A DNA stretch of 64,000 bases from UBA3537 sp045561735 (GCA_045561735.1 JBJKXC010000017.1:30073-94072), one strand, 5' to 3'. Counted from the stretch's first letter, positions 45,121-56,000 are shown. Notes: generated by a model from the letters alone, not told the origin. A program made the numbers and translations.

Positions 45121-46398
45121 TCAGTAATTGTATTTGTCTTTCCAGCGTTGCTTAAGAAACTCTTTTTGAACTTGTTCTCGACTGTTTTCTCCAGGTGAAT
45201 AAAACTTTGTATTTTCCAAGCCCTCTGGTAAAAACTCTTGAATCACAAAATTTTTATCAAATTCATGCGCATATTTATAGTCGGCGCCATAACCCATTGA
45301 TTTCATCAATTGCGTTGGCGCATTTCTCAAATCCAAGGGGACACTGGCATTTCCAGTTTCTTTTACAGAAGCCATGGCTTTGTTGATGGCTTGATAAGCT
45401 GAATTACTTTTTGGTGAGCAAGCCAAGTAGGTAGTGCATTGACTTAAAATTATTCTGGACTCAGGGAGTCCTATAGCTGCTACGGCTTGCATCGTTGAAT
45501 TGGCCATGACAAGGGCTGTTGGATTGGCATTTCCGATGTCTTCACTGGATAAAATCAAAAGCCGCCTGGCAATGAATTTGACATCTTCACCACCAGCAAG
45601 CATTCGTGCGAGCCAGTATACGGCTGCATTGGGATCACTGCCCCGGATAGATTTGATAAAGGCCGATATAACGTCGTAGTGTTGGTCGCCTGTTTTATCG
45701 TAAATAATTTGGTTATTTTGAACCTTATTCTGTACAAAATCATTTGTAATTACAATTTTTTTTCCGCTTTCCGAATTGACGATTAGCTCAAAGATATTAA
45801 GCAATTTACGGGCATCACCCCCCGATAATTTGATCAAAGCTTCGGTTTCTTGAAGTTTGATATTTTTCTTCACAAGAGCTTCATCTGTTTTAAGTGCGCG
45901 TTCTAATAGAGCCTTGAGATCGGCTTTATCAAATGGATTTAAAGTGTAAACTTGACAGCGTGATAACAAGGCTGAGATGACTTCAAAACTTGGATTTTCA
46001 GTGGTAGCACCGATGAGAGTCACCCAGCCTTTTTCTACGGCTTGTAATAAAGAATCTTGTTGAGATTTGCTAAAACGGTGAATTTCATCAATAAATAAAA
46101 TGGGATTTTTTGTGGTAAAAAGACCTCCTTTTTGCTTGGCTTTTTCAATGACTTCTCGGACATCTTTTACCCCAGAGTTGATTGCGCTGAGGGTGTAAAA
46201 TGGCCGTTCGGATGATTTGGCAATGATGTTGGCTAGGGTTGTCTTACCGATGCCTGGAGGGCCCCATAAAATCATGGACGGAATCAATCCTTGATGCAAA
46301 GCTTCTGTAAGGGCTCCATTTTCCCCAATGAGGTGTCGTTGGCTTATATAATCTGCGAGCGAGCTTGGTCGGAGGCGTTCTGCGAGCGGTGTATTCAT
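45121..46398 (-). CDS. rarA: Replication-associated recombination protein A (RarA/MgsA)
   Basis: 425-residue AAA+ ATPase that acts at stalled replication forks, related to eukaryotic WRNIP1. Walker A is WGPPGIGKTTLA (about residues 45-56), Walker B FIDEIHRFSKSQQDSLL (about 98-114), and sensor 1 IGATTENPSF. The C-terminal region has the family SEDIGNANPTAL motif. It is single and convergent with the split gene before it. Confidence 0.96.
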   Translation of the reverse strand: MNTPLAERLRPSSLADYISQRHLIGENGALTEALHQGLIPSMILWGPPGIGKTTLANIIAKSSERPFYTLSAINSGVKDVREVIEKAKQKGGLFTTKNPILFIDEIHRFSKSQQDSLLQAVEKGWVTLIGATTENPSFEVISALLSRCQVYTLNPFDKADLKALLERALKTDEALVKKNIKLQETEALIKLSGGDARKLLNIFELIVNSESGKKIVITNDFVQNKVQNNQIIYDKTGDQHYDVISAFIKSIRGSDPNAAVYWLARMLAGGEDVKFIARRLLILSSEDIGNANPTALVMANSTMQAVAAIGLPESRIILSQCTTYLACSPKSNSAYQAINKAMASVKETGNASVPLDLRNAPTQLMKSMGYGADYKYAHEFDKNFVIQEFLPEGLENTKFYSPGENSREQVQKEFLKQRWKDKYNY

Positions 46399-46446
46399 GT
46401 TACAAAATAAACTTTTTTTTTAAGTTATTTCAACTTTTGTATTTTT

Positions 46447-47175
46447 ATGTCAATGAAGTCAAATTATTCGTTTCAGTTCACAACCGGCGTTTTAGGTTAT
46501 CCTCTCTTATTTTTATTATTGATATGGGTGGTTTTCTGGGCTGAACTACGCTTTGGCCTGGATTTAAAATCTTATGGGATTTATCCGCGCACAACAAAGG
46601 GTCTTGTTGGCGTTTTTTCTAGTGTTTTTATTCATGGATCTCTATCTCATTTATACCATAACAGCCTGCCTTTGTTTGTACTTTCTATGGCTTTATTTTA
46701 TTTTTATAAACCATTGGCTTGGCGGCTTATTTTTTGGGGAATTATCCTCTCAGGCCTATTGACATGGTGTATTGGAAAATCGGCCTACCACATTGGTGCC
46801 AGTAGTTTGGTTTATGTTTTAATGATCTTTTTATTGTTCAAAGGTTTTCTTTCTAGACATTACCGTTTGATAGCGCTTTCGCTTGTTGTGGTCTTCCTAT
46901 ATGGCGGCATGTTATGGTACATTTTTCCTGTGAAAGAAAAAATGTCTTGGGAAGGACACCTTTCGGGCTTCATTGTAGGTTTTTTTTTCGCATTGTTATT
47001 TGAATCACATATTCCAAATTCAGAATCTTATGCTTGGGAATCCGAGGATTATGATGTCTCTAAGGATCCATTTTTACAGCAATTTGATTCCGATGGCAAT
47101 TTTATTTATAAGGGGGAACCAAAACATTCTTCAGAAGATATAAAGATCAATTATAACTACAAATCAGAAGATTGA
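46447..47175 (+). CDS. Rhomboid family intramembrane serine protease
   Basis: 242 residues with about six transmembrane helices. The rhomboid signature is complete: HLYHNSLPL (Asn/His of the loop; about residues 68-76), the catalytic Ser in HIGASSLVY (about 116-124) and the catalytic His in WEGHLSG (about 177-183). The C-terminal tail is hydrophilic and acidic (about 45 residues). Such proteases cut membrane proteins inside the bilayer. Its last 19 bases overlap the end of the convergent rlmB. Confidence 0.88.
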   Translation: MSMKSNYSFQFTTGVLGYPLLFLLLIWVVFWAELRFGLDLKSYGIYPRTTKGLVGVFSSVFIHGSLSHLYHNSLPLFVLSMALFYFYKPLAWRLIFWGIILSGLLTWCIGKSAYHIGASSLVYVLMIFLLFKGFLSRHYRLIALSLVVVFLYGGMLWYIFPVKEKMSWEGHLSGFIVGFFFALLFESHIPNSESYAWESEDYDVSKDPFLQQFDSDGNFIYKGEPKHSSEDIKINYNYKSED

Positions 47176-47918
47176 CGTTGGCGGACCGCTTCGTACAAAA
47201 ATACGCCACATGCGACCGAAACATTTAAAGATGCGATGTTACCAAACATTGGAAGTTTAGCTTTGGCATCCACTATTTTTAATACGGAAGGAGAAATACC
47301 TTTTCCCTCTGAACCCATGACAATGGCACAGCCTTTTGTGAAATCTGTAATGTATAGCGAGTTCTCGGTTTTTTCAGTCGCCGCAATGATTTTTATTTCT
47401 GAGGCTTGGAAATAGTACAAGGCATCTTTGATGTGATCAACTTTACATATTGGGATATTAAAAACAGCGCCTGCACTTGTTTTAATGGTGTCTCCATTTA
47501 TTGGTGCACTGCCTTTTTTTTGTATAATAATGCCATCAACTCCCGTGCATTCAGCGGTTCTTATTATGGCACCGAAGTTACGTACATCACTCAACTGATC
47601 TAACACTAAAAATAGTGGTTGATCCTTCGTTTCTTTTACAGCGGTTACCAAGGCATCTAAATCGTAAAAAGAAATGGGGGAGATTTGTGCAACAGCACCC
47701 TGATGGTTGTTACGCGTCAGTCGATTTAGCTTTTCAACTGGCACATAACTAAAATTAAGGCCTTTTTTTCGAATTTTTTTTTCCAGTTGAACAAACAATT
47801 CACTTCTGAGACCTTTTTGCAAGAATATTTTGTCAATAGACTTGTCGGCTTCAATGGCTTCCATTATGGCACGCAATCCGTAAAGTTTGGTTTCTTTTTG
47901 CATGCTGTAAAAATACAA
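47157..47918 (-). CDS. rlmB: 23S rRNA (guanosine(2251)-2'-O)-methyltransferase RlmB
   Basis: 253-residue SpoU-family methyltransferase with an N-terminal substrate-binding domain (about residues 1-80, TKLYGLRAIMEAI) and a trefoil-knot domain. Motif 1 is LDQLSDVRNFGAIIRTAE (about 108-125), motif 2 VMGSEGKGISPSV and motif 3 IASLNVSVACGVFLYEAVRQ. It methylates G2251 of the 23S P-loop. The length is normal. It overlaps the rhomboid gene tail to tail. Confidence 0.94.
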   Translation of the reverse strand: MYFYSMQKETKLYGLRAIMEAIEADKSIDKIFLQKGLRSELFVQLEKKIRKKGLNFSYVPVEKLNRLTRNNHQGAVAQISPISFYDLDALVTAVKETKDQPLFLVLDQLSDVRNFGAIIRTAECTGVDGIIIQKKGSAPINGDTIKTSAGAVFNIPICKVDHIKDALYYFQASEIKIIAATEKTENSLYITDFTKGCAIVMGSEGKGISPSVLKIVDAKAKLPMFGNIASLNVSVACGVFLYEAVRQRQSSDL

Positions 47919-47940
47919 TTTAATTTAGTTGTGATGTCAT

Positions 47941-47972
47941 AAAAAAGACGGGCAACTGCCCGTCTTTTTTTT
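47941..47972 (-). terminator. Terminator after the S8 protease gene
   Basis: Stem GACGGGC (47947-47953) / GCCCGTC (47958-47964) with a 4-base loop, flanked by A and T runs that extend the pairing. On the minus strand it lies 20 bases after the protease stop and ends in a T run. It is symmetric and could act in both directions. Confidence 0.85.
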
Positions 47973-47989
47973 AGTTATAATCTGTAAGT

Positions 47990-49913
47990 TTATTTGAGTA
48001 CTACTTTTTTCTGTATTGATGCGTTTCCTTGTTTTATTTTTAAAACATAAACCCCTCTTGCTAAGGATGTAGTTTTAATTTGACCTCTTGTTATAGAATT
48101 TCTAGAATTAATGGTTTCTTTATAAACTTGACGACCTTGTACATCATACAATGAAACATAGGTAGGTTTTGAAGTCTGAGCAGGTAATTTAAAATTGATT
48201 ATATCATTTGCAGGGTTTGGCCAGATTATAAAATTACTGTTATTCACGGAAGGAATACTCAAAGATAAGTTTGGTCCCGTAATAATTAATGAAAAGTTTT
48301 GACTTCCTGATTCCAAATTTCCTTTATGTGATACAGTAATCGTGTAATCTGCATTTTGGGCATTACTAACAGTAATCCCTTCAACAGTATCCATATTATT
48401 ATCGCTATTATTTGTCGCCCATGACTGAGGACTGGTTGGATTTAATTTCCATGGATAATAGGTTGTTCCATTTGTTGCTAGTCTTAAATCTAAATCATTT
48501 ACCAATGCAGGTTGGGGGCTGTTAAGTACGTTATTTACTGACCCAGGAGGGTCAGTCCAACACAAAGTTGCTTTTAGTGCCCCACCATTACTGGATGAGA
48601 ATTCATAAGTGTAGGTTTCGCCCTGACTTAGACTACCTTCATATATTTGTGCTAAATTATTGTTGTCATTAAGTATAGTTTCAGCGGCAAACTTAGCGTT
48701 AAGCAGTCCCCATCCAAAAATTGGATCTGGACCAACTGTATTATCATCATCAGCGGTATGACAAGCTAACCCTTTTAGTGTTGCTGCTTTCATAAATTTG
48801 TCATTCAATATGTTATAGTATTCTTGCAAGAGCAAAAGCGTTCCAGAAACATTTGGTGCTGCCATTGAGGTTCCGCTTGAAACGTAGTAGCCATAATTGG
48901 TATCTGCGCTACATGAAAATACACTAGTACCATCTCCTGAAATATCTGGTTTAATTCGTCCGTCGTCTGTTGGACCTTGGCTGCTGCTTGGATTTATATT
49001 CAGAACTAGAAGATTGCCATTAGGTAGTATGTATGGGTTACTTGCATTTGCTACTACCATTGTGTTTTTAGAGGTTTTGTTGCCAACAAGTTTATCAAAT
49101 CCATTAGCTAAACCTCCATTGTACTCTTCTTGACCATCATTGCCAGCTGATATAACGGGTAGGTAATATTCGGCCCCGTATGCTATTTCGTCCCATTCTC
49201 GAGATTCGGCACTGTAGCTTCCCATTAGGTAGTTGAAGTTGTCATTTTGTTGAACAGGTACTCCATAAGAATGGTTTGATAATAACAGACCATTATTTGT
49301 TGCTTCATAAAAAGCCTCTGCACTATCAGAATCCCAATCATATGATATTAATTCTGCATTTGGTGCCATTCCTTTTGAATTTTCATTCGTTCCATTTGCA
49401 ATGATTGTTCCAGCTACGTGTGTTGCGTGATTACCATAGACATCTGATGATCCAAAATCTGGTGTTGTTATTCTACTGCTTGCTGCAAAATCGTTATTTA
49501 AAAATTCAACATGAGTATCTCGAACATTATCACCATCCCATACTCCAACAAACATATTCTCCCCACTTAAATTTAAGCCTAGGTCGCCACCTGTATGTAA
49601 GAAATTAGTTCTAGTGGATTTTGCACTATTTATATTATGCGTTTCAATATATATTGGGCTATTGTTAATAATGTATTTTATTTTTTTTTATGCCACCATT
49701 TTTATCTTTAATTATCTCTTTGACTTCAGGGTTTTTAATTAAAAATTCTTTAACAGATTTAATGTTTTTTGTATTTAAATTCTTTAGATAGACGTTTATA
49801 TCAGAGATTTGATCTGAATTATATGTATCAATGATTTTTTTTTGTTCATTTTTAGTTTGCGATAAGGCTATGCTAAAACTAAAAATCATCATTAAAGAGA
49901 AATAGCGATTCAT
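47990..49913 (-). pseudogene. Secreted S8 (subtilisin-type) serine protease with type IX sorting domain, split at an A9 tract
   Basis: From the ATG at 49913, a signal peptide (RYFSLMMIFSFSIALSQ) and a pro-region run to GGIKK, then a stop follows. The continuing frame (IKYIINNSPIYIETHN, then TRTNFLHTGGDLGLN) leads into the catalytic domain: Asp in VGVWDGDNV, His in GNHATHVAGTI, Ser in SSGTSMAAPNVSG. A C-terminal sorting domain (WPNPANDIINFKL; ending LKIKQGNASIQKKVVLK) implies type IX export. The two frames meet at the A9 run (49681-49689); eight A would give one product of about 640 residues. Slippage could produce active enzyme. If only the ATG at 49555 were used, there would be no signal peptide. 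Confidence 0.85.
49681..49689. repeat. Nine-base T/A homopolymer inside the S8 protease gene
   Basis: T9 on the plus strand, A9 on the coding strand, lying exactly where the protease reading frame breaks. It is the longest homopolymer I noticed inside a gene in this window. Confidence 0.9.
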
Positions 49914-49940
49914 GTCTTATAATTTTATTTAAACGTATAA

Positions 49941-49971
49941 AAAAAAAGGGCTCCCTAGAGCCCTTTTTTTT
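49941..49971 (-). terminator. Terminator at the end of the SusCD operon
   Basis: Stem GGGCTC (49948-49953) / GAGCCC (49958-49963), loop CCTA, with A and T runs of at least seven bases on the two sides. On the minus strand it lies just after the last lipoprotein gene and before the S8 protease, so the protease is probably a separate unit. Confidence 0.85.
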
Positions 49972-49985
49972 AAATATTTAACAAT

Positions 49986-50822
49986 TTAATTTTTGGTTAG
50001 AGTAAACGCAGCTTCATATGCTGGTCCACAAGAACCACCTTCGTCGTCACTAATTACAATTGTAAATGACGAATCATCATTCGAATCATATGTTCCAGTT
50101 GTAGCTGCAGGTCCAATTGTAGTACTTGAACCACAACCAACACCTGTTACCTGTCCTGTAGGAACTATAACATTTCCACATACCAAACTAAATGCAAAAT
50201 CTATAGGAGCGAAAGCACCAAACTCTGGATATGGAGAAACTGACATAACTCTATCTGTTGGTTCAGTACCCATCTCAATAGTTACAGCTCCGTTCAAAAA
50301 TACAGCTGAATCAAAAATACCAGTTGCAGTAGTACTAAGAGTAAAAGATCCAGTAAAATCTGCATTTATAGGACAGAATTGAATCAATGTAATAGTGTAC
50401 TGAGAAAATGCTTCAGAGACCATTAAACTTGGATCGTTAGAACTTAAATTCAATACAACAGTTTTTCCTTCAACAGTTGAATTATCAAAATCAGCTACAA
50501 TATCAATATTTGTTAGAAGATTCCCACTTGCAAGTGTTACATCTTGACCAGCAACAAAATCATAATCAACACCCAATACAGCTGTTGATGAATCGTCTAC
50601 TGATACTGAGACTGTTGCATCGCTGTTAACTAGGGTACTCGCACCAACGGTTGCTGATACAATGTTGCTAGCCCCGTTTTCAACGAGTAACGAACCACTA
50701 GCTCCTCTAAAACCAATAGTAATATCTCTATCTAAGTAAGGGTATTCTCCCTGATCTCGTTCACAAGAAGTGATTATAGTTAGTGTTAAGGCTAACGTGA
50801 GTAATTTATATATATTTTTCAT
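49986..50822 (-). CDS. Lipoprotein with Calx-beta-like region, fourth gene of the SusCD operon
   Basis: 278 residues from the ATG at 50822, which gives a lipoprotein signal (LTIITSCERD); the frame runs upstream but those codons overlap the previous gene. After the lipid Cys come acidic residues. Residues about 40-150 contain DDSSTAVLGVDYDF and NSTVEGKTVVLNLSS, as in Calx-beta-like folds. The C-terminal half (about 160-278) is a different beta-rich domain that ends AAFTLTKN. The N-terminal half is clearly related to that of the upstream lipoprotein. It is likely a surface substrate-binding accessory of the SusCD pair; the ligand is unknown. Confidence 0.7.
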   Translation of the reverse strand: MKNIYKLLTLALTLTIITSCERDQGEYPYLDRDITIGFRGASGSLLVENGASNIVSATVGASTLVNSDATVSVSVDDSSTAVLGVDYDFVAGQDVTLASGNLLTNIDIVADFDNSTVEGKTVVLNLSSNDPSLMVSEAFSQYTITLIQFCPINADFTGSFTLSTTATGIFDSAVFLNGAVTIEMGTEPTDRVMSVSPYPEFGAFAPIDFAFSLVCGNVIVPTGQVTGVGCGSSTTIGPAATTGTYDSNDDSSFTIVISDDEGGSCGPAYEAAFTLTKN

Positions 50823-50832
50823 ATTTAAAGTA

Positions 50833-51618
50833 TTATAGTGGTGTGTAAATAGATTCTCCAAATTCTCCATATCCTTCACAGTACCAATTGATAGTAATAA
50901 CACCATTAGCATCTACTGAGTTTTCACCGCCCTCAAGAGGAATCATAGCTCCCCAGGGATCAGATTGTCCAGACCATGATATCAAACCACAGTTTTCAGT
51001 AATCTCAGCATAGGTCGCAGATGTGCTATATGCTCCTGAATATGGTCCATCAGAATAAAGTCCGCCTGTGAAGTCTGCAATTGAGTATGCACCTCCACCA
51101 AGTTCAACAATTTCCATGTCTTGGGTATTTGTCTCATATGTTGGCAAGAAATCATGGTAACCATAGGTAGTCGTCATACTATACATTCCTGCAATATCAG
51201 AAACACAGTATTGAAAAATACCCATATTATACACAATTGTCATATCGCTATCGCTAACGTATAATTTTAATGTTACTCCTTCTGGAGTTGCAGCGTCAAA
51301 GTTACCGTTAATGGCGAATGTAGCAGAGCTACTTCCAGCCGGAATAGTAACTGAAGAAGATGTTAAATCGTAATCAACTCCAGCAACAGCCGTTGATGAT
51401 TCATCAATTTCGATAGTGTATGTTCTATCTGACCCCTTAGTCGTTGTGGAAGCTAATTCGATTAATTTAGGCGCTCCATTGTTATCTATAAGGTAATCGG
51501 ATGTGCCATCTACGAAATAGATTCCGTCGAAATTATTAACATCTACCCCATGATCATCTGTATCACTACAAGATAAAATTAGGCTCAGTGCTAATAAAGA
51601 ATAAATTATTTTTTTCAT
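50833..51618 (-). CDS. Lipoprotein with Calx-beta-like region, third gene of the SusCD operon
   Basis: 261 residues with a lipoprotein signal (LSLILSCSDTDDHG), the acidic residues after Cys matching surface-export signals of Bacteroidota. The N-terminal half has DESSTAVAGVDYDL and DAATPEGVTLKLYVS, shared with the next gene; the C-terminal half has aromatic-rich stretches (GMYSMTTTYGYHDFLPT, LISWSGQSDPWGAM) suited to ligand binding. It follows susD by 21 bases and precedes its paralogue by 10. SusE/F-like binding is an inference. Confidence 0.7.
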   Translation of the reverse strand: MKKIIYSLLALSLILSCSDTDDHGVDVNNFDGIYFVDGTSDYLIDNNGAPKLIELASTTTKGSDRTYTIEIDESSTAVAGVDYDLTSSSVTIPAGSSSATFAINGNFDAATPEGVTLKLYVSDSDMTIVYNMGIFQYCVSDIAGMYSMTTTYGYHDFLPTYETNTQDMEIVELGGGAYSIADFTGGLYSDGPYSGAYSTSATYAEITENCGLISWSGQSDPWGAMIPLEGGENSVDANGVITINWYCEGYGEFGESIYTPL

Positions 51619-51639
51619 AATTTCAAATTTTTATAAATT

Positions 51640-53070
51640 TTAGTTATACCCTGGATTTTGTTGAAATTCAGGAAAGACATTGATTTCACTTTGTGGAATA
51701 GGCATTTGGAATAAATGACTACCTACAGGTAAATTCAAGAAAGTTGAAGGTACTGGTGTACCAGTGCCATCAAAAAACTCTCCATCCGTGGCAGAGCGAG
51801 AAACACCAAGGTTCCAACGCTTGAGGTCAAAAAACCTGTGGCCTTCAGCAAAAAGTTCTAATCTTCTCTCTAGCTGAATTGCAGCAATTAAGCTGGCACC
51901 TGATTCAGATCCTGGTGCGTAATCACTGTATCGATTTGATCTAAGCGCGTCTAAAGCAGCTAATGCTTGAGGCTCTTGATTTAAGAAATAGTGTGCTTCG
52001 GCTTTGTTTAAAGCAACTTCTGCAGCACGAACTAATTTTGGATCAATTACCCCATTCTGCTGACCAGTTTCACCATACATTTTGAATATAGCATTATAAA
52101 TTTGACCATCTTGATCAGGTAAGTTAGCTATATATGCACTACGTCTAGCATCTGTATTTCCGTATAGGTTATTCAATTCAAATGACAGTACATATTCAGG
52201 AACTACTTCACCGCCTGCAGTTGATTGACTCCATTCAACGCCTATATTGACTCCGTCTAGGTTTCTGTCTTGATCAATTTTAAATATGACTCCAGCCTCG
52301 GAAGCATCTTTCCAAACTTGTCCAACTTCTGAAAAAGTTGAGATTGGAACAGTCACTTCGTTAGCAGCGTTAATTGCGTTTTGATACTCTCCCATGTAGA
52401 GGTAAACTCTACTTAGAAGTGCACTTACAGCTCCTTTATTTAATCTTCCAACTCCGTTGTCAGAATTAATAAGAGCCTTAGCTGCCTCTAACTCATCTTT
52501 AATGAATGTATAAGATTCTGAAACGCTAGGTCTTAACTCTCTTACATTAGGATCAGTTCCAGTTATTACTGGAAGTCCTAAGCTTGAATCTGCTCCATTC
52601 TGAGTAGGAATCTTGCTGTAAACGCGAACCATATCAAAAAGTGCTAAAGCTCTAGCTGCTCGCGCTTCTCCAATAAAATTATTTTTTTCAGCACCATCCT
52701 CAATGTTATCAATGTTAGCTAAAATTAAATTAGCCCTATTAGTAACAATGTATGGAGAGTATAGCATACCCCAAGCTAAGTTTGGAGAGTGTCTCCACTC
52801 GTGGAATGATTGATTAGATCTACGACCTCTCTGTGCAAGTATTACGTTATCAGACATAATGTCTGGAAGGCTAAGTAGACTTCCACCGTAATATGAACCG
52901 CCTAAAAAGGCAGAATAAATTCCTCTAGTAGCGAATTCCATTTCACTAGAATTCGTGTAATATGAACTAGGGGATAGTGAATCATTTGGTAACTGAACTA
53001 ATTCGTCGTCACAAGACTGAACTAGTAGTAAACCAAATACTAATAATAATGTTTTAAATATATTTTTCAT
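51640..53070 (-). CDS. RagB/SusD family nutrient-uptake outer-membrane lipoprotein
   Basis: 476 residues. A lipoprotein signal (GLLLVQSCDDELVQLP) is followed by the SusD TPR-like fold: EARAARALALFDMVRVY (about residues 131-147), LLSRVYLYMGEYQNAINAANEV, and the conserved C-terminal block RRLELFAEGHRFFDLKRWN (about 400-418). SusD caps the SusC barrel and hands over captured ligand. The ligand is unknown. It is 11 bases after susC. Confidence 0.95.
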   Translation of the reverse strand: MKNIFKTLLLVFGLLLVQSCDDELVQLPNDSLSPSSYYTNSSEMEFATRGIYSAFLGGSYYGGSLLSLPDIMSDNVILAQRGRRSNQSFHEWRHSPNLAWGMLYSPYIVTNRANLILANIDNIEDGAEKNNFIGEARAARALALFDMVRVYSKIPTQNGADSSLGLPVITGTDPNVRELRPSVSESYTFIKDELEAAKALINSDNGVGRLNKGAVSALLSRVYLYMGEYQNAINAANEVTVPISTFSEVGQVWKDASEAGVIFKIDQDRNLDGVNIGVEWSQSTAGGEVVPEYVLSFELNNLYGNTDARRSAYIANLPDQDGQIYNAIFKMYGETGQQNGVIDPKLVRAAEVALNKAEAHYFLNQEPQALAALDALRSNRYSDYAPGSESGASLIAAIQLERRLELFAEGHRFFDLKRWNLGVSRSATDGEFFDGTGTPVPSTFLNLPVGSHLFQMPIPQSEINVFPEFQQNPGYN

Positions 53071-53081
53071 GTCTTATTGAT

Positions 53082-56000
53082 TTAAAATTTAACGTCAATT
53101 CCAACTGAAAATGATTTCAGTGTAGGGTAGCTATATAAATTGTAGTTACCAAAGCCAACACTGTTTCCAGTTTCTCCACTACCAATACCGACTTCTGGGT
53201 CTCCATTAAAATGTGGAGCATAAGTCCAAAGGTTTTGTGCTTGAAGGAATACTCTAAGACTTGTAAGTCCTAAGTTGTTGATGTCTTTAACTGGCACATT
53301 GTAACCAAGTGTTAGGTTTCTCAATCTTATAAAGTCACCTTTTTGTAACCATCTGTCAGAGTTTTGTTGTGCTTCATTTCCATACAGTGGACTTGGTAGT
53401 ACATTTGTGTCACCAGGATTTCTCCAATAGTTGAAAGCGTCAACTCTTTGGTTATCCTGGACATTGACTCCATCACTAACCATATTTGATTCCATGTAAT
53501 TAAGGATGTAGTTGCCAGACTTGAAATAAAAATCAGTAGCTAGATCAAATCCTTTGTAATTAACATATAAATTGAGACCTCCGTCAAAATCTGCTAATGG
53601 AGATTTACCACTCATTAATACGTTCGCATCTGAGTCATACACGTTTGTAACGTTCCCATCTGAGTCATAGAATAATGGCTCACCATTTGAAGGGTTAACT
53701 CCAGCCCACTTTGGTAAGAAGAAAGTGTTAATTTCTTCACCTACTCGGATTACGTTGTTACCTCTTATGATATCATCACCATTAGGATTATTCGATGAAG
53801 GTACAAGTTTAGTTACTTCGTTGTCAACAAAAGCAATATTTCCACCAATAGTTAATTGGAGATCTTCAGTTGCTATTGCATCCCAACTTAGTTCAACTTC
53901 CAATCCTTTATTAACCATTTCACCAATGTTAGCAAATATGCTTCCATCTGGTTCTCCACCTAAAGAAGGTAGGGGTGAATTTAATAAAAGGTTAGATGTT
54001 GTTCTTTCGTAGTAATCTACTACACCTCTAAGTTTACGATTAAACATTCTAAATTCAAGACCAATGTCAAATATGAAGTTTTCTTCAAATCCTAAATCTT
54101 GATTTCCGTTATCAGTAGGAATTGCTGTAGAGGCACCATTTAAACTACCAAAGCCTAAAGTTGCAAGTGAAGCATAAGATCCAATACCATTACTGTTTCC
54201 TGAAGTACCTGCAGAAGCACGTAATTTGAGATCATTCACTAATTCAAAATCCCACCAATCTTCTTTGGCCATATTCCAAGCAGCACTTGCTGATGTGAAC
54301 GTCCCGGATCTGTTGTTTGAACCGAAAACAGAAGATGAATCTCTTCTTGCAGATGCAGTAACGAAAAATCTACCGTCATATCCATAGTCAATAAACGCAC
54401 CATATGAAAGAATAGTATTCTCAAATAATGACGTTGAAGCTGCATCTGGAAGAGCGGCAACAGACTGAACAGAAAAGTCTGGGTTAGAGAATCCAATACT
54501 GCTCAAGGAGTAAGACCTTGAAGTGTTTTTGTTAAATTCAAAAAGTCCAGTTACAGTAAAGTCATGTTTTTCATTTATGACCGTATTGTAAGATAATAAG
54601 TTTGTTATAACATAACTAAGAAACATAGATCCGTTGTCTGTTTTTGAACCAGGATTATCAGCATCACCGACATAGCCATCGAGAACAGAACCAGGTTGGC
54701 TAAAATACTCTCTTCTAGATCTTACATTAGTAGCACCAATTTTAAATGTATTAGTTAGCCCATCAGAAATTGTTGCTTTTGCCGTAACACCTCCTAATAT
54801 TGTTGTAGACCATTCATCTTCTGGGTTATTTACCAATGCTTCTGATATGGAAAATCCATTTCCTGTTAAATTCCAAAGAGGCTGACCAAACTCATCGTAA
54901 AGAATATTGTTGTCATCATCAACTTGGTATTTAGTTTCGTATGGATTATAGTCATACATAGCTCGGAACGGATTTTGAACATTATTTCGATCACGTGGCT
55001 CATCAGAAGTTGTACTTGTAACACTAAAATTTGTACTAACTTCTAGCCAGTCTTTTGCTTTATAAGATACATTTAATCTAGCGTTCATACGCTCAAAACC
55101 GTTAAGATCTTTAATAATTCCTGTATTTCGATCATGTCCTATACTCAAAAAATAAGATAAATCTTGTGAGCCACCAGCAATTGAAAGTGAATTAGATTCA
55201 ATTGTGGCATCTCTAAGAAGCGTATCAAACCAATCGGTTTCTCTGCCAATTAATCTGTCGTAGCCAGCCTGGTCAGAGATTTGAGCACCTGGAGTGCCTG
55301 CGGCATTACCAACTCCTAGAGAAGCAAGTTCACGTTCATACTGAATCTTCTGTGTGGCATTCATCATTTTGAAATTGTTTTGAATCATAGATCCAAAGCC
55401 CATTCGAGAAGATAAAGTTACGGTGGCACCTTTATTTTTAACACCCGCTTTAGTTGTGATTAAAACCACACCATTTGCAGCACGAGCTCCATATAACGAA
55501 GACGTTGCAGCATCTTTTAAAACCGAGATACTTTCAATATCAATAGGATTGACAGAATTAAGATTCGGAGCAATCAAACCGTCTATAATATATAAGGGAG
55601 CACTTGATGCATTAATAGACCCGATACCACGAATACGAACGAATGCTGTTTGCCCAGGCTTACCATTTCCAGCAACAACCTGAACTCCTGGCGCAACACC
55701 TTGAAGCATATTATCCACTGAAGTTGATGGGGATAATTTTGCAAGGTCCTCTCCAGAAATCACTGATACAGCGGATGTCAATTCGTCCCGTCTCTTGGAA
55801 CCAAATGCGACTACAACCACTTCATCAAGTGAAGTGTCAGCAACCATTTGTATTTGAAATGACGAAGAGTCTCCAACTATTATACTCTGAGTAGTGAATC
55901 CTACATAACTTATAAGAAGAGTATCTTCTGAAGAAGCTTGAATTTTAAATTTACCATCAAAATCTGTCGTCACTCCGGTAGATGTACCATCAATAATCAC

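Noticed and set aside
47990..49555. S8 protease as a cytoplasmic protein starting at the ATG at 49555
   Set aside because: The same frame extends upstream with typical subtilase pro-region sequence, and a sorting domain at the end requires a signal peptide, which is found in the adjacent frame.
49986..50912. Longer start (50912) for the fourth gene of the SusCD operon
   Set aside because: The extra 30 codons overlap the upstream lipoprotein gene and would bury the lipoprotein signal; the ATG at 50822 places the signal at the N-terminus.
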